Positions 1 to 7,287 of a stretch of 14,329 nucleotides of DNA are shown in pieces (position 1 is the first letter of the stretch; every line of letters starts with the position of its first letter). The position numbers and the translations under genes are program-made. The stretch covers positions 1-14,329 of the forward strand of contig JBGPOB010000062.1 of the NCBI GenBank assembly GCA_041487815.1, in the 5' to 3' direction. This DNA is from CANJBX01 sp041487815. GTDB taxonomy: Bacteria > Pseudomonadota > Alphaproteobacteria > Rhizobiales > Xanthobacteraceae. The notes under the pieces are model-generated. The model was not told the DNA's origin, ran no database searches, and saw only the letters and a list, made by a program, of their open reading frames with translations.

Positions 1-1140
1 CTGTCGGGCGAATTTGCGCAGAAGGCCGCGGGTCTTGAAGCTGAAATTCAGGCGCTGGCCGGCGAGGCGTTCAATCCCGGCAGCCCGAAGCAACTCGGCG
101 ATATCCTGTTCGGCAAGATGAAGCTGGAGGGAGGCACCAAGACCAAGACCGGCCAATGGTCGACCTCGGCCTCCGTGCTCGAAGACCTCGCCGAAGCCGG
201 GCAGGCGCTGCCGCAGAAAATCCTCGACTGGCGGCAGGTGACGAAGCTCAAGTCGACCTACACCGACGCGCTGCCGGGCTTCGTTCACCCCACGACGCAT
301 CGCGTGCACACGAGCTACGCTTTGGCTGCGACCACGACCGGCCGCCTGTCGTCGTCGGAACCTAATTTGCAGAACATTCCCGTGCGCACCGAGGAGGGCC
401 GCAAGATCCGCCGCGCCTTTGTCGCCGACAAAGGGCACAAGCTCGTGTCCGCCGACTATTCGCAGATCGAATTGCGTCTCATCGCCGAGATCGCCGAGAT
501 CGCCGCGCTGAAAAAGGCGTTCCGCGACGGCCTCGACATTCACGCGATGACCGCGTCGGAAATGTTCGGCGTGCCGGTGAAGGACATGCCGGGCGAAGTG
601 CGCCGCCGCGCCAAGGCGATCAACTTCGGCATCATCTACGGCATCTCCGCGTTCGGGCTCGCCAACCAGCTCGGCATCGCGCGCGAGGAAGCCGCGGCCT
701 ACATCAAGAAATATTTCGAACGCTTCCCCGGCATTCGCGACTACATGGAGGAGACCAAGGCCTTCGCCAAGAAGCACGGCTATGTGCAGACGCTGTTCGG
801 GCGGAAATGCCATTACCCCGACATCGTCAATTCAAATCCCTCGATCCGCGCCTTCAACGAGCGCGCCGCCATCAATGCGCGCCTGCAAGGCACCGCCGCC
901 GACATCATCCGCCGCGCCATGATCCGCATGGACGACGCGCTGGCGAAAAAGAAGCTCAACGCGCAAATGCTGCTACAGGTCCACGACGAGCTGATTTTCG
1001 AGGTTCCCGACGGCGAGGTGGCCAAGACGCTGCCGGTCGTTAGAAAGGTGATGGAGGACGCGCCGCTGCCGGTATTGTCGCTTGCGGTGCCGTTGCAGGT
1101 CGATGCCCGCGCGGCCGACAATTGGGACGAGGCGCATTGA
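1..1140 (+). CDS. polA: DNA polymerase I, C-terminal polymerase domain (5' end outside window)
   Basis: This is the last 379 codons of DNA polymerase I, which fills gaps in replication and excision repair; the open frame runs to the left edge, so the 5' nuclease and exonuclease-like regions are not visible. Family A motifs appear in order. The TTTGRLSSSEPNLQNIP segment precedes motif A, DYSQIELR, whose metal-binding Asp is codon 454-456. Motif B (O helix) is RRRAKAINFGIIYG at 601-642; it keeps the R-x3-K-x3-F-x3-Y spacing and has Phe at the position that discriminates against dideoxynucleotides. Motif C is QVHDE at 976-990, with the second catalytic Asp at 985-987. The gene ends in TGA 81 nt before pyrE on the same strand. 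No clear terminator lies between them, so read-through is possible. Family and domain identity are certain; the N-terminal architecture is not. Confidence 0.97.
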   Translation: MSGEFAQKAAGLEAEIQALAGEAFNPGSPKQLGDILFGKMKLEGGTKTKTGQWSTSASVLEDLAEAGQALPQKILDWRQVTKLKSTYTDALPGFVHPTTHRVHTSYALAATTTGRLSSSEPNLQNIPVRTEEGRKIRRAFVADKGHKLVSADYSQIELRLIAEIAEIAALKKAFRDGLDIHAMTASEMFGVPVKDMPGEVRRRAKAINFGIIYGISAFGLANQLGIAREEAAAYIKKYFERFPGIRDYMEETKAFAKKHGYVQTLFGRKCHYPDIVNSNPSIRAFNERAAINARLQGTAADIIRRAMIRMDDALAKKKLNAQMLLQVHDELIFEVPDGEVAKTLPVVRKVMEDAPLPVLSLAVPLQVDARAADNWDEAH

Positions 1141-1221
1141 GTTGTTGATGGCAAACGAGTGTCCGTGGTCTTGTCGAACGCGTGCCGGTAGACTGGTTAA
1201 AGACCTTGGCAAGGACAATCG

Positions 1222-1806
1222 ATGGCCGCTGCATTGAAAACCCAAGCGCCTTCCGGTAGCCGCGCCCGCCTCGCTGACATCATCTTCAAGCGCTCGTTCG
1301 GGCGCGGAGCGGTGACGCTGGCGTCGGGGCGCAAGAGCGATTTCTATTTCAATCTCAAGCCGACCATGCTCGATCCCGAAGGCGCCGCGTTGCTGGCCGA
1401 GCTGACGCTTGAAGCGCTCGCCAATGACGCGATCGACTATGTCGGCGGGCTCGAAATGGGAGCGGTGCCGATTGTCGGCGCGATCGCGCAATTGAGCTTT
1501 CTCAAAGGCCGGCCGATCGCGGCGATCTTCGTGCGCAAGAAGCCGAAGGAGCACGGCGCCAAGCTCGCGGTGGAAGGTCTTGCGCAAGGCGAAACGCTGA
1601 AAGGTAAGCGCGTCGTCGTCATCGAGGACGTGACGACCACGGGCGGCTCCGCGATGCAGGCGGTCGAAGCCGTCCGCGACGCCGGCGGCGAGGTCGTTCT
1701 GGTGTTCACCATGGTCGACCGCGAGGAAGGCGCCGACGCGGCGTTGAAAGCCGCCGGCCTGCCGTTCCGTTCGCTGTTTCGCGCCGGCGAATTTCTGCGC
1801 CGGTGA
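1222..1806 (+). CDS. pyrE: Orotate phosphoribosyltransferase
   Basis: The 194-residue protein converts orotate and PRPP to orotidine 5'-monophosphate in cytosolic de novo pyrimidine synthesis. The PRPP-binding signature VVVIEDVTTTGGS is at residues 131-143. The flexible catalytic loop carries the basic run RKKPKEHG at 105-112, and the N-terminal FxLASGRKSxFYFNLK-like segment (about 31-46) is typical of PyrE. The length matches the short bacterial form. The ATG at 1222 is supported by AAGGA at 1211-1215, six bases upstream; no other in-frame start fits as well. It follows polA on the same strand after 81 nt. It is convergent with the GT4 gene, and a double-hairpin repeat lies just downstream of its stop. 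Confidence 0.97.
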   Translation: MAAALKTQAPSGSRARLADIIFKRSFGRGAVTLASGRKSDFYFNLKPTMLDPEGAALLAELTLEALANDAIDYVGGLEMGAVPIVGAIAQLSFLKGRPIAAIFVRKKPKEHGAKLAVEGLAQGETLKGKRVVVIEDVTTTGGSAMQAVEAVRDAGGEVVLVFTMVDREEGADAALKAAGLPFRSLFRAGEFLRR

Positions 1807-1873
1807 AGGATGCGCGCGAGGGGCTCGTCGCCTGACTGGGTATTGTTCCTCTGGTGTGGTCTTTGCAGCCCGC

Positions 1874-1950
1874 TCATTCCCGCGGAAGCGGGAATCCAGT
1901 GAGGGAACCCCGGAAGTCGTGGCCTGGGTCCCCCGCCTGCGCGGGGACGA
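1874..1950. repeat. Palindromic intergenic repeat A (two hairpins)
   Basis: Two stem-loops lie between the convergent pyrE and GT4 genes. The first is ATTCCCGC-GGAA-GCGGGAAT at 1876-1895 (8-bp perfect stem). The second pairs 1928-1936 with GCGGGGAC at 1941-1948, with one bulged C. A shorter copy with the same two hairpins in opposite orientation lies at 5251-5301, so this is a dispersed family. Elements with paired ATTCCCGC and GTCCCCGC hairpins are common between genes in Bradyrhizobium-like genomes. By position it could end transcription from both sides, but no U-tract follows either stem. Confidence 0.85.
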
Positions 1951-1999
1951 GCGGATCGCAACAATGTTCACCTTCCACGGGCTGCGCTGCAACATCGCC

Positions 2000-3100
2000 T
2001 CAACTCGTCGGCCCGCGCCGCCGCGCGATGACGTGCCGGTAGAGCGCCTCGATGGCATCCGCCGCGTGCTCTTGCGAGAGTTTTTCCAGGTCGTAGACAT
2101 AACGCTCGCGCCCGCGCGCAAACATCTCCATCAATCGCGCAGCCATCGCGTCGCCTTCGCCAGTGCCTTCGACGTTGTCGACCCAAAGCACGCGCTCGTC
2201 GGTGACAAATTCGCTCGGCCCCAGCGTGCGCGTCAGGACCAGGGGACAGCCGGCGGCCATTGCCTCGAGAATCGCGAGCCCAAACGCTTCGTTCTGCGCC
2301 GCGCTGATGAAGGCATCGATGCCGAGGTAATAAACCGCCATGTCCTCCAGCGTCCCGGCCAGGATGACGCGCGCATCGCCGGCGGCCGACTGCGCAATTT
2401 CCTCGCTTTGCGGACCGTCGCCGGCGATCACCAGCCGCACCGGCTCATTGCCCGCCGGAAACGCGCGCCGGAATTGCCGCACCAGCCGCGCCATACCTTT
2501 TTCCGGCACCAGCTGGCCGGCGCTGCCGAAGACGTACACATCGTTGTCCTCCGACCACGCCCGCCGTTGCCGCGCGATGAACGCGTCGCTCGTTTCCGTC
2601 AGCGCATCCGCGATGGCGGTCGGGACCCAATTGTGGACGACCGCGACTTCGCCCGAGAAATTCTCAATCGTCGTGCGCTGCCACGCGGAAACGCAAATCA
2701 GGCCGTCGCAGTTACCCACCTCGAAAGCGTCGTAGGCGCCGTGCAGCGTAGCAACATGCGGAATGCCGAGCGCTTCCGCCTCCTTGCCAATGCGGCGCGC
2801 CGCCGGATTGCGATGTGTGTGCACGACATCGGGTCTGAATCGCAGAAAGGCCCAGCGCGCAAACCAACGATGCAGCGCGATCGGCGCCCAGCGTGGGATG
2901 ATGGCGATCCGCATGGTGCCGGCGCCGACGGTATTGGCAAGCGCAACAGACTTGCGCATCTCGCGCGCGCAAGCCGACCAACTGTCGTGGATCAATACTT
3001 CGACGTCGTTGCCGTCGCGCGCCTGTTCGGCGGCGAGCTCGGCGCAATAGCGCTCGCTGCCGTAAAATCCTCGGCTCAGGTTGGCATGCAGGATTTTCAT
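2000..3100 (-). CDS. Glycosyltransferase family 4 (GT-B fold)
   Basis: This 366-residue protein probably transfers a sugar from a nucleotide-sugar donor, with retention of configuration, to a cell-surface glycan or lipid at the cytoplasmic membrane face. The N-terminal acceptor domain has the glycine-rich loop SRGFYGSERY (9-18) and the VVHTH segment (92-96). The C-terminal donor domain has FGSAGQLVPEKG (191-202), LVIAGDGP (223-230) and the GT4 EX7E signature EAFGLAILE (271-279), followed by MAAGCPLV. No signal peptide or membrane segment is seen. The ATG at 3100 gives the usual N-terminal MKILHANLS strand, although no strong Shine-Dalgarno lies before it. It is 42 nt downstream of the RidA-family gene on the same strand, so the two may be co-transcribed. 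There are no other sugar or polysaccharide genes in view, so donor and acceptor cannot be named. Confidence 0.9.
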   Translation of the reverse strand: MKILHANLSRGFYGSERYCAELAAEQARDGNDVEVLIHDSWSACAREMRKSVALANTVGAGTMRIAIIPRWAPIALHRWFARWAFLRFRPDVVHTHRNPAARRIGKEAEALGIPHVATLHGAYDAFEVGNCDGLICVSAWQRTTIENFSGEVAVVHNWVPTAIADALTETSDAFIARQRRAWSEDNDVYVFGSAGQLVPEKGMARLVRQFRRAFPAGNEPVRLVIAGDGPQSEEIAQSAAGDARVILAGTLEDMAVYYLGIDAFISAAQNEAFGLAILEAMAAGCPLVLTRTLGPSEFVTDERVLWVDNVEGTGEGDAMAARLMEMFARGRERYVYDLEKLSQEHAADAIEALYRHVIARRRGPTS

Positions 3101-3142
3101 GACGCCGGCACACCATGCGCCGGATGTGCGACCGCGGCGGCG

Positions 3143-3649
3143 CTATTTCTTCTTTCGTTTGCCGGGCGACGGCCTGCGCCGCGAAGGTCGCGCGCGCGAT
3201 GCGGGCTTCTTGGCGCGCGCGGCGGAAGCGCTACGCGCAGGCTTCGCCGGCAAAATTGCGATCGCCTCGGTTTCAAGCAGCGCGCCAGCGCGCGCCAGCG
3301 CGGTGATCTGGATGGTCGTGCTCGCGGGCGGCGCGGCGGTGTTGAGATACTGGTCGCGCACTTCGCGAAAAATCGGCAGGTACGACAAGTCGGTCAGATA
3401 ATTGTTGAGCTTGACCACGTCCTTGAAGGTGGCCCCGACTTCCGCCAGCGCGGCCTTGATATTCTCAAACGTCTGCATGGCCTGTGCCCGGAAATCGCCG
3501 GCCTGACCGACAATCTTGCCGCCGACGTCGAGACCAAGCTGACCGGCAATATAGACGATCCGTCCGGGACCCGTCGCCTCGACCACGTGGGTGTAGCCCG
3601 GCGGCTTCGAGATCGTTTTCGGATTTAGAAAGCGCGGATTGGCAGCCAT
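3143..3649 (-). CDS. RidA/YjgF-family protein with long basic C-terminal tail
   Basis: The protein has 168 residues. Residues about 1-133 form a RidA (YjgF/YER057c/UK114) domain, with GRIVYIAGQLGLD (29-41), QTFENIKAALAEVGATFKDVVKLNNYLTD (59-87) and the C-terminal ETEAIAIL strand (126-133). Classical RidA proteins hydrolyse reactive enamine/imine intermediates using an Arg in a PARST-like motif. Here the aligned text is PPASTT (107-112), with Ala109 where the Arg should be, as in the non-deaminase Rid subfamilies. The domain is normally the whole protein (about 130 residues). Here residues 135-168 add a disordered tail rich in Ala and Pro, with 15 Lys/Arg in 34, ending GKRKKK. The start is supported by AGGGAG on the minus strand (3662-3657), seven bases from the ATG. 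It precedes the GT4 gene by 42 nt. The family is sure; the function is not. Confidence 0.92.
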   Translation of the reverse strand: MAANPRFLNPKTISKPPGYTHVVEATGPGRIVYIAGQLGLDVGGKIVGQAGDFRAQAMQTFENIKAALAEVGATFKDVVKLNNYLTDLSYLPIFREVRDQYLNTAAPPASTTIQITALARAGALLETEAIAILPAKPARSASAARAKKPASRARPSRRRPSPGKRKKK

Positions 3650-3746
3650 GGTCGCTCTCCCTGATGATGCCGCAAGTGTCGCTGCACTACGGCGCTTTGG
3701 ATTGAAGCACGATCGCCGGCGCGCCGTCTGCGCACCTTTGACGATC

Positions 3747-3776
3747 GGTTATCTGACTTGCGGTTACCTGACTTGC
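3747..3776. repeat. Two tandem 15-bp direct repeats in a divergent intergenic region
   Basis: GGTTATCTGACTTGC (3747-3761) is followed directly by GGTTACCTGACTTGC (3762-3776), one mismatch in 15. A degenerate third unit, GTTGCTTGACTTGC, lies at 3782-3795. The repeats sit between the divergent RidA-family and transporter genes, where a tandem regulator site would be plausible. No regulator gene is adjacent, and the repeats may simply be slippage products. Confidence 0.6.
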
Positions 3777-3862
3777 CCGCCGTTGCTTGACTTGCTCGCG
3801 GCGTTGCCTGAGCTTGCGGGGAAATGAGATCGGGGACAAGTCCTTTGACGCCGGCAGCGGGA

Positions 3863-3883
3863 CCCCCTGACAAATCGGGGGGG
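3863..3883 (+). promoter_or_regulatory. C-run/G-run hairpin overlapping the transporter ribosome-binding site
   Basis: Five C's at 3863-3867 can pair with the run of seven G's at 3877-3883 across a nine-base loop. The G-run and the following A (GGGGA, 3880-3884) are the only Shine-Dalgarno-like sequence before the ATG at 3889. Folding would therefore hide the ribosome-binding site. Pairing is seen in the sequence; any control of translation is inference. Confidence 0.4.
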
Positions 3884-3888
3884 ATTGG

Positions 3889-5226
3889 ATGACCGCGCAC
3901 GCCGCATCGCACGTCTACTTCGGATTGAGCCCATTGTGGGTCTCGACCTGCCTGCTGGCGATCACCTACGGCGTCATTATTTCCGAGAAGGTCAACCGCT
4001 CAATCGTCGCACTGGTCGGCGCGGGCCTGATGGTGGTCGTTGGCGTTCTCGACCAGGACGAAGCCATCAAGGGCATCGATTTCAACACCATCGGCCTGCT
4101 CACCGGCATGATGATCCTGGTGTCGATCTCGCGGCGTTCCGGCATGTTCGAATTTATCGCGGTATGGGCGGCGCAGGCCGCCAAGGCCCACCCGGCGGGC
4201 ATTCTGTTTATCCTGCAGATTGCGACGGCCGTGCTGTCGGCGTTTCTCGACAATGTCACGACCGTGCTGCTGGTCGTGCCGGTGACGATGAGCATCACCA
4301 AGACGCTTGAGGTGCCGGTCTATCCTTATCTGTTTGCCGAAATATTCGCGTCGAACATCGGCGGCACCGCGACGTTGATCGGCGATCCACCCAACATCCT
4401 GATCGGTTCCCTGGCCGGTCTCGATTTCAATGCCTTCGTTGTTCACCTCACGCCGGTGATCGTCGTCGTGATGATGGCGCAAGCGGTGATGATTCATGCA
4501 GTCTGGGGCCGCGAGCTGCGCGCAATACCGGAGGCCGAGGCGCGCGTGATGGCGCTCGAACCGGCGCTCATGATCAAGGACTGGGTTTTACTGCGGCAAT
4601 CGCTGGTTGTCTTGTGCGTGGTCATGATCGCATTCGTGCTGGCGCGCCCGCTGCACCTCGAGCCCGCGACGATTGCGATGCTGGGCGCCGCCGTCCTGAT
4701 GCTGCTCGACAACTGGACCCATCACACGGAGAAGGCCAGCCATAACATCCATCAAACCTTCGGCGATGTGGAATGGATCACGATTTTTTTCTTCATTGGA
4801 CTGTTTGTCGTTGTGCATGGCGTTGACGTCGGGGGCTTGCTCCGTCTGTTGGCCGACCAGCTCGTCGTCGCGACCGGCGGCAGCATGGCGACGACCGGAT
4901 ACGCCATTTTGTGGGCGTCGGCGGTTTTGTCGGCCATCGTCGACAATATTCCGTTTGTCGCAACCATGATTCCCCTGATCAAAAGCATGGCGCCGGCATT
5001 CGGCGGGCCGGACAAGATCGAGCCGCTGTGGTGGTGCCTGTCGCTCGGCGCCTGCCTCGGCGGCAACGGCACATTGATTGGCGCGTCGGCAAACCTGACC
5101 GTCGCCGGCATCGCCGAACGCAACGGCGTGCCGTTCAGCTTCATGAAATATACGCTCTACGCGTTTCCGATGATGATCGTCTCGGTCGCGATCTGCCATG
5201 TCTATATCTGGTGGCGCTATTTCTAG
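3889..5226 (+). CDS. ArsB/NhaD-type (ion transporter superfamily) membrane permease
   Basis: The 445-residue protein is very hydrophobic with about ten or more membrane segments. It has the internal repeat typical of the ArsB/NhaD/P-protein branch of the IT superfamily. The first half has SAFLDNVTTVLLVVPVT (117-133) and GGTATLIGDPPNILIG (158-173). The second half repeats them as SAIVDNIPFVATMIPLI (348-364) and GGNGTLIGASANLTVAG (391-407). The Asp-Asn pairs (D120-N121 and D352-N353) are expected in the ion or substrate path. A polar loop around 205-232 separates the halves. Relatives export arsenite or exchange Na+/H+, and some carry carboxylates; nothing here decides among these, and no ars genes are nearby. 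It stands alone: divergent from the RidA-family gene and convergent with the FAD oxidoreductase, with a hairpin repeat 24 nt after its stop. Confidence 0.92.
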   Translation: MTAHAASHVYFGLSPLWVSTCLLAITYGVIISEKVNRSIVALVGAGLMVVVGVLDQDEAIKGIDFNTIGLLTGMMILVSISRRSGMFEFIAVWAAQAAKAHPAGILFILQIATAVLSAFLDNVTTVLLVVPVTMSITKTLEVPVYPYLFAEIFASNIGGTATLIGDPPNILIGSLAGLDFNAFVVHLTPVIVVVMMAQAVMIHAVWGRELRAIPEAEARVMALEPALMIKDWVLLRQSLVVLCVVMIAFVLARPLHLEPATIAMLGAAVLMLLDNWTHHTEKASHNIHQTFGDVEWITIFFFIGLFVVVHGVDVGGLLRLLADQLVVATGGSMATTGYAILWASAVLSAIVDNIPFVATMIPLIKSMAPAFGGPDKIEPLWWCLSLGACLGGNGTLIGASANLTVAGIAERNGVPFSFMKYTLYAFPMMIVSVAICHVYIWWRYF

Positions 5227-5250
5227 AGGATGCCGCCAGATGCACCGCTC

Positions 5251-5301
5251 GTCCCCGCGCAAGCGGGGACCCAGCTTCTGGATTCCCGCTTACGCGGGAA
5301 T
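5251..5301. repeat. Palindromic intergenic repeat B (two hairpins, inverted relative to repeat A)
   Basis: There are two perfect 8-bp stem-loops: GTCCCCGC-GCAA-GCGGGGAC (5251-5270) and ATTCCCGC-TTAC-GCGGGAAT (5282-5301). It is the same family as the element at 1874-1950 but in the opposite orientation and with a shorter middle. It lies between the stop of the transporter (+) and the stop of the FAD oxidoreductase (-), so it may serve as a shared terminator or as a 3'-end stabiliser. Confidence 0.87.
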
Positions 5302-5334
5302 GAGTGGGCTGTTGGTTGGCGCGCGCGATGAGGG

Positions 5335-6429
5335 CTACGTTGTGAGCGCAGCTACCGCATATTCCGCGATCGAGAGTGCGCTGGTGAGGCCGGGGGATTC
5401 GATCCCGAACAGATGCACCATGCGCGGCAGGCCATGCTGGCGCGGCGTGTCGATGACGAAATCTGCCGCGGGCTCGCCCGGGCCGGTCAGTTTCGGCCGG
5501 ATGCCGGCGAAGTCGGGAACCAGCGAATTGTCCGGCAGGCGCGGCCAATAGCGCCGGATCGCGGCATAGAATGCGGCCGATCGCGCGGGGTCGACGCGGA
5601 AATCCATGCTGTCGATCCATTCGACGTCGGGGCCAAACCGCATCCCGCCGGCGAGGTCGAGCGTGACATGGATGCCAAGCCCGCCTGCAACCGGCGCCGG
5701 ATAGATCAGGCGGGAAAACACTGCCCGCCCCGAATATTTGAAGTAGTTGCCCTTGGCGAGCACCAGCTTCGGAACGCGCTCCGGCGCCAAACCCTCGGTG
5801 GCGCCGGCAAGGCGTTGCGCGCCGTGGCCGGCGGAATTGACGATGGCATCGACCTGGACGGTCCCTGGCTGCGCGCCGCCGAAATGCACGCGCCATCCCG
5901 TGCCGCTGCGCGCGACGCGCTCGACCGGCGTATTGAACGCGATTCTGCCGCCGCGATCCTCCAGATCGCCCTGCAGCGCCAGCATGAATCCATGGCTGTC
6001 GATGATGCCGGTTTCGGGCGAGTGGCAGGCGGCAGCGCAGGCAAGTTCGGGCTCCATGCGTTTGGCGTGCGCGGCGTCGATCATGGTCATGCCCTCGACG
6101 CCGTTGGCGACCGCCTGCGCGTGCAGCGCCGCAAGTTTCGCAATGTCATTCGCGTGCGTGACAATCAACAGCTTGCCGAGCTTGCGGTGCGCAATGCCGT
6201 GCGTGGCGCAATAGTCGTAAAGCAGCCGCCGGCCGCGGGTGCAGTGGCGCGCGCGCAGCGAGCCTGTCGGGTAGTAGATGCCGGCATGAATGACTTCGCT
6301 GTTGCGCGAGGAAGTGCCGGTGCCGATCGCATGGGTGGCTTCCGCGACAATGACGTCGTGGCCGTTGAGCGCGGCCTGCCGCGCGACCGCGAGCCCGACG
6401 ACGCCTGCTCCGACGATGAGAACCTGCAT
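5335..6429 (-). CDS. FAD-dependent oxidoreductase, L-2-hydroxyglutarate oxidase (LhgO)-like
   Basis: The 364-residue protein belongs to the DAO-type flavoprotein family. The N-terminal FAD-binding motif is VLIVGAGVVGLAVAR (3-17), with the acidic end of the second strand at E30. The stretch GTGTSSRNSEVIHAGIYYP (36-54) contacts the flavin in this family. PETGIIDSHGF (138-148), GIRPKL (309-314) and FGIESPGLTSALSIAEYA (341-358) are hallmarks of the L-2-hydroxyglutarate dehydrogenase/oxidase group. Family members oxidise L-2-hydroxyglutarate to 2-oxoglutarate and pass electrons to quinone or O2. At 364 residues it is somewhat shorter than E. coli LhgO, and the substrate is not proven. No signal peptide is seen. 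The ATG at 6429 puts the FAD motif at the N-terminus. It begins 18 nt after the stop of the MOSC-domain gene, so the two are probably one transcript. Confidence 0.88.
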   Translation of the reverse strand: MQVLIVGAGVVGLAVARQAALNGHDVIVAEATHAIGTGTSSRNSEVIHAGIYYPTGSLRARHCTRGRRLLYDYCATHGIAHRKLGKLLIVTHANDIAKLAALHAQAVANGVEGMTMIDAAHAKRMEPELACAAACHSPETGIIDSHGFMLALQGDLEDRGGRIAFNTPVERVARSGTGWRVHFGGAQPGTVQVDAIVNSAGHGAQRLAGATEGLAPERVPKLVLAKGNYFKYSGRAVFSRLIYPAPVAGGLGIHVTLDLAGGMRFGPDVEWIDSMDFRVDPARSAAFYAAIRRYWPRLPDNSLVPDFAGIRPKLTGPGEPAADFVIDTPRQHGLPRMVHLFGIESPGLTSALSIAEYAVAALTT

Positions 6430-6447
6430 CGGCTTTTCTCTTGTCGC

Positions 6448-7203
6448 TCAGCTGACCGGGTCGCCGACGGCGATGCGTCCGCCGGCGATGACTTCGCCGT
6501 AGATGCCGCAGTCCATGTGGCCCTGGGTCTGCGACAGCGTCTGCGGAATTGAAAGATCGCGCAGGCCGGTTTCGGGGTCGACGTTGGTCGCCGCGCAGCG
6601 CACGATGCGCTTGACGATCTTCAGCCGCGCGGACGCGCCAACGGCGATTTCGTTGCCGACAAGATCGAATTCATGCCACGCGGGCAAGCCGGCCACATAA
6701 ATATTGGCGCGAAACCGCAGCGGGTTGACCGGTCTGGCAACGGCGCTTTCAATTGCGGCGACGGAAGCAAGATTGATGATGGAAACGAGTTTCGCCGGAG
6801 CGTCGGAAAAACTGTGGCCGGGCGCGCTGAGAATTCTCGGCCGTCCGCGCAATTCGTCGGCGCAATAGGCGGCAAGAAAATTTTCGATCTGCTCGCGGCC
6901 GGCGGGCGTCGCCAGATCGCCGCGCGCGACCTCGCGGCCAGCGGACCGGATCGTCAGCACATTGCTATCGTCATCGTAGCGCGTGTCGAGCCGCGCCAGG
7001 CGCTCATTTTTCATCAGCATCAGAAACCGGATTTTGGGGAAATAGGCCGGCGCGTTCGGATCGAAGCCCGAGGGCCCATTTTCGACGGCATAGCGGCGGT
7101 CTCCCGGCAGCGTCGCGCCGGGCGACAGTTCCACGGCTGGCAACTTCTCCGGCGAAAGCCCTTTCACGGGGTAGCGGTAAATGGCGCTGATACTCGCGGG
7201 CAC
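6448..7203 (-). CDS. MOSC-domain protein (YcbX/mARC-like)
   Basis: The 251-residue protein has an N-terminal MOSC beta-barrel domain (SAIYRYPVKGLSPEKL, 6-21; LPGDRRYAV, 32-40) and a C-terminal MOSC domain (about 130-250). The MOSC domain has the conserved cysteine in VRCAATNVDPETG (C203) and QGHMDCGIYGEVIAGG (227-242). Such proteins bind the molybdenum cofactor and reduce N-hydroxylated compounds, or handle sulfur; which one applies here is unknown. I chose the GTG at 7203: it lies just before the first conserved strand, and GAGG sits on the minus strand about eight bases upstream. The open frame continues to 7473 but the extra 90 residues look non-coding. A CTATAT (7246-7241, minus) could be a -10 box, but no matching -35 is visible. 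It is followed after 18 nt by the FAD oxidoreductase and is divergent from clpB. Confidence 0.85.
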   Translation of the reverse strand: MPASISAIYRYPVKGLSPEKLPAVELSPGATLPGDRRYAVENGPSGFDPNAPAYFPKIRFLMLMKNERLARLDTRYDDDSNVLTIRSAGREVARGDLATPAGREQIENFLAAYCADELRGRPRILSAPGHSFSDAPAKLVSIINLASVAAIESAVARPVNPLRFRANIYVAGLPAWHEFDLVGNEIAVGASARLKIVKRIVRCAATNVDPETGLRDLSIPQTLSQTQGHMDCGIYGEVIAGGRIAVGDPVS

Positions 7204-7287
7204 GGTGAACCTCGTTCTGCCTTTCCTTAACCGACACCTGATATAGCGCAAGGAAATTAGAAAATTGGCGGCGATACCCTCTTTTCC

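Noticed and set aside
973..2121. Minus-strand open frame of 382 codons over polA and pyrE
   Set aside because: It crosses two well-supported plus-strand genes and a palindromic repeat, and its product has no coherent family signature.
1856..3628. Plus-strand open frame of 590 codons across the GT4 and RidA-like genes
   Set aside because: It is antisense to two proteins with clear family motifs. Its translation is Arg/Ala/Asp-rich with no recognisable domain, as expected for a shadow frame in GC-rich DNA.
5413..6552. Plus-strand open frame of 379 codons antisense to the FAD oxidoreductase
   Set aside because: The minus-strand frame carries the FAD motif and family signatures; the plus-strand product has no domain and no ribosome-binding site.
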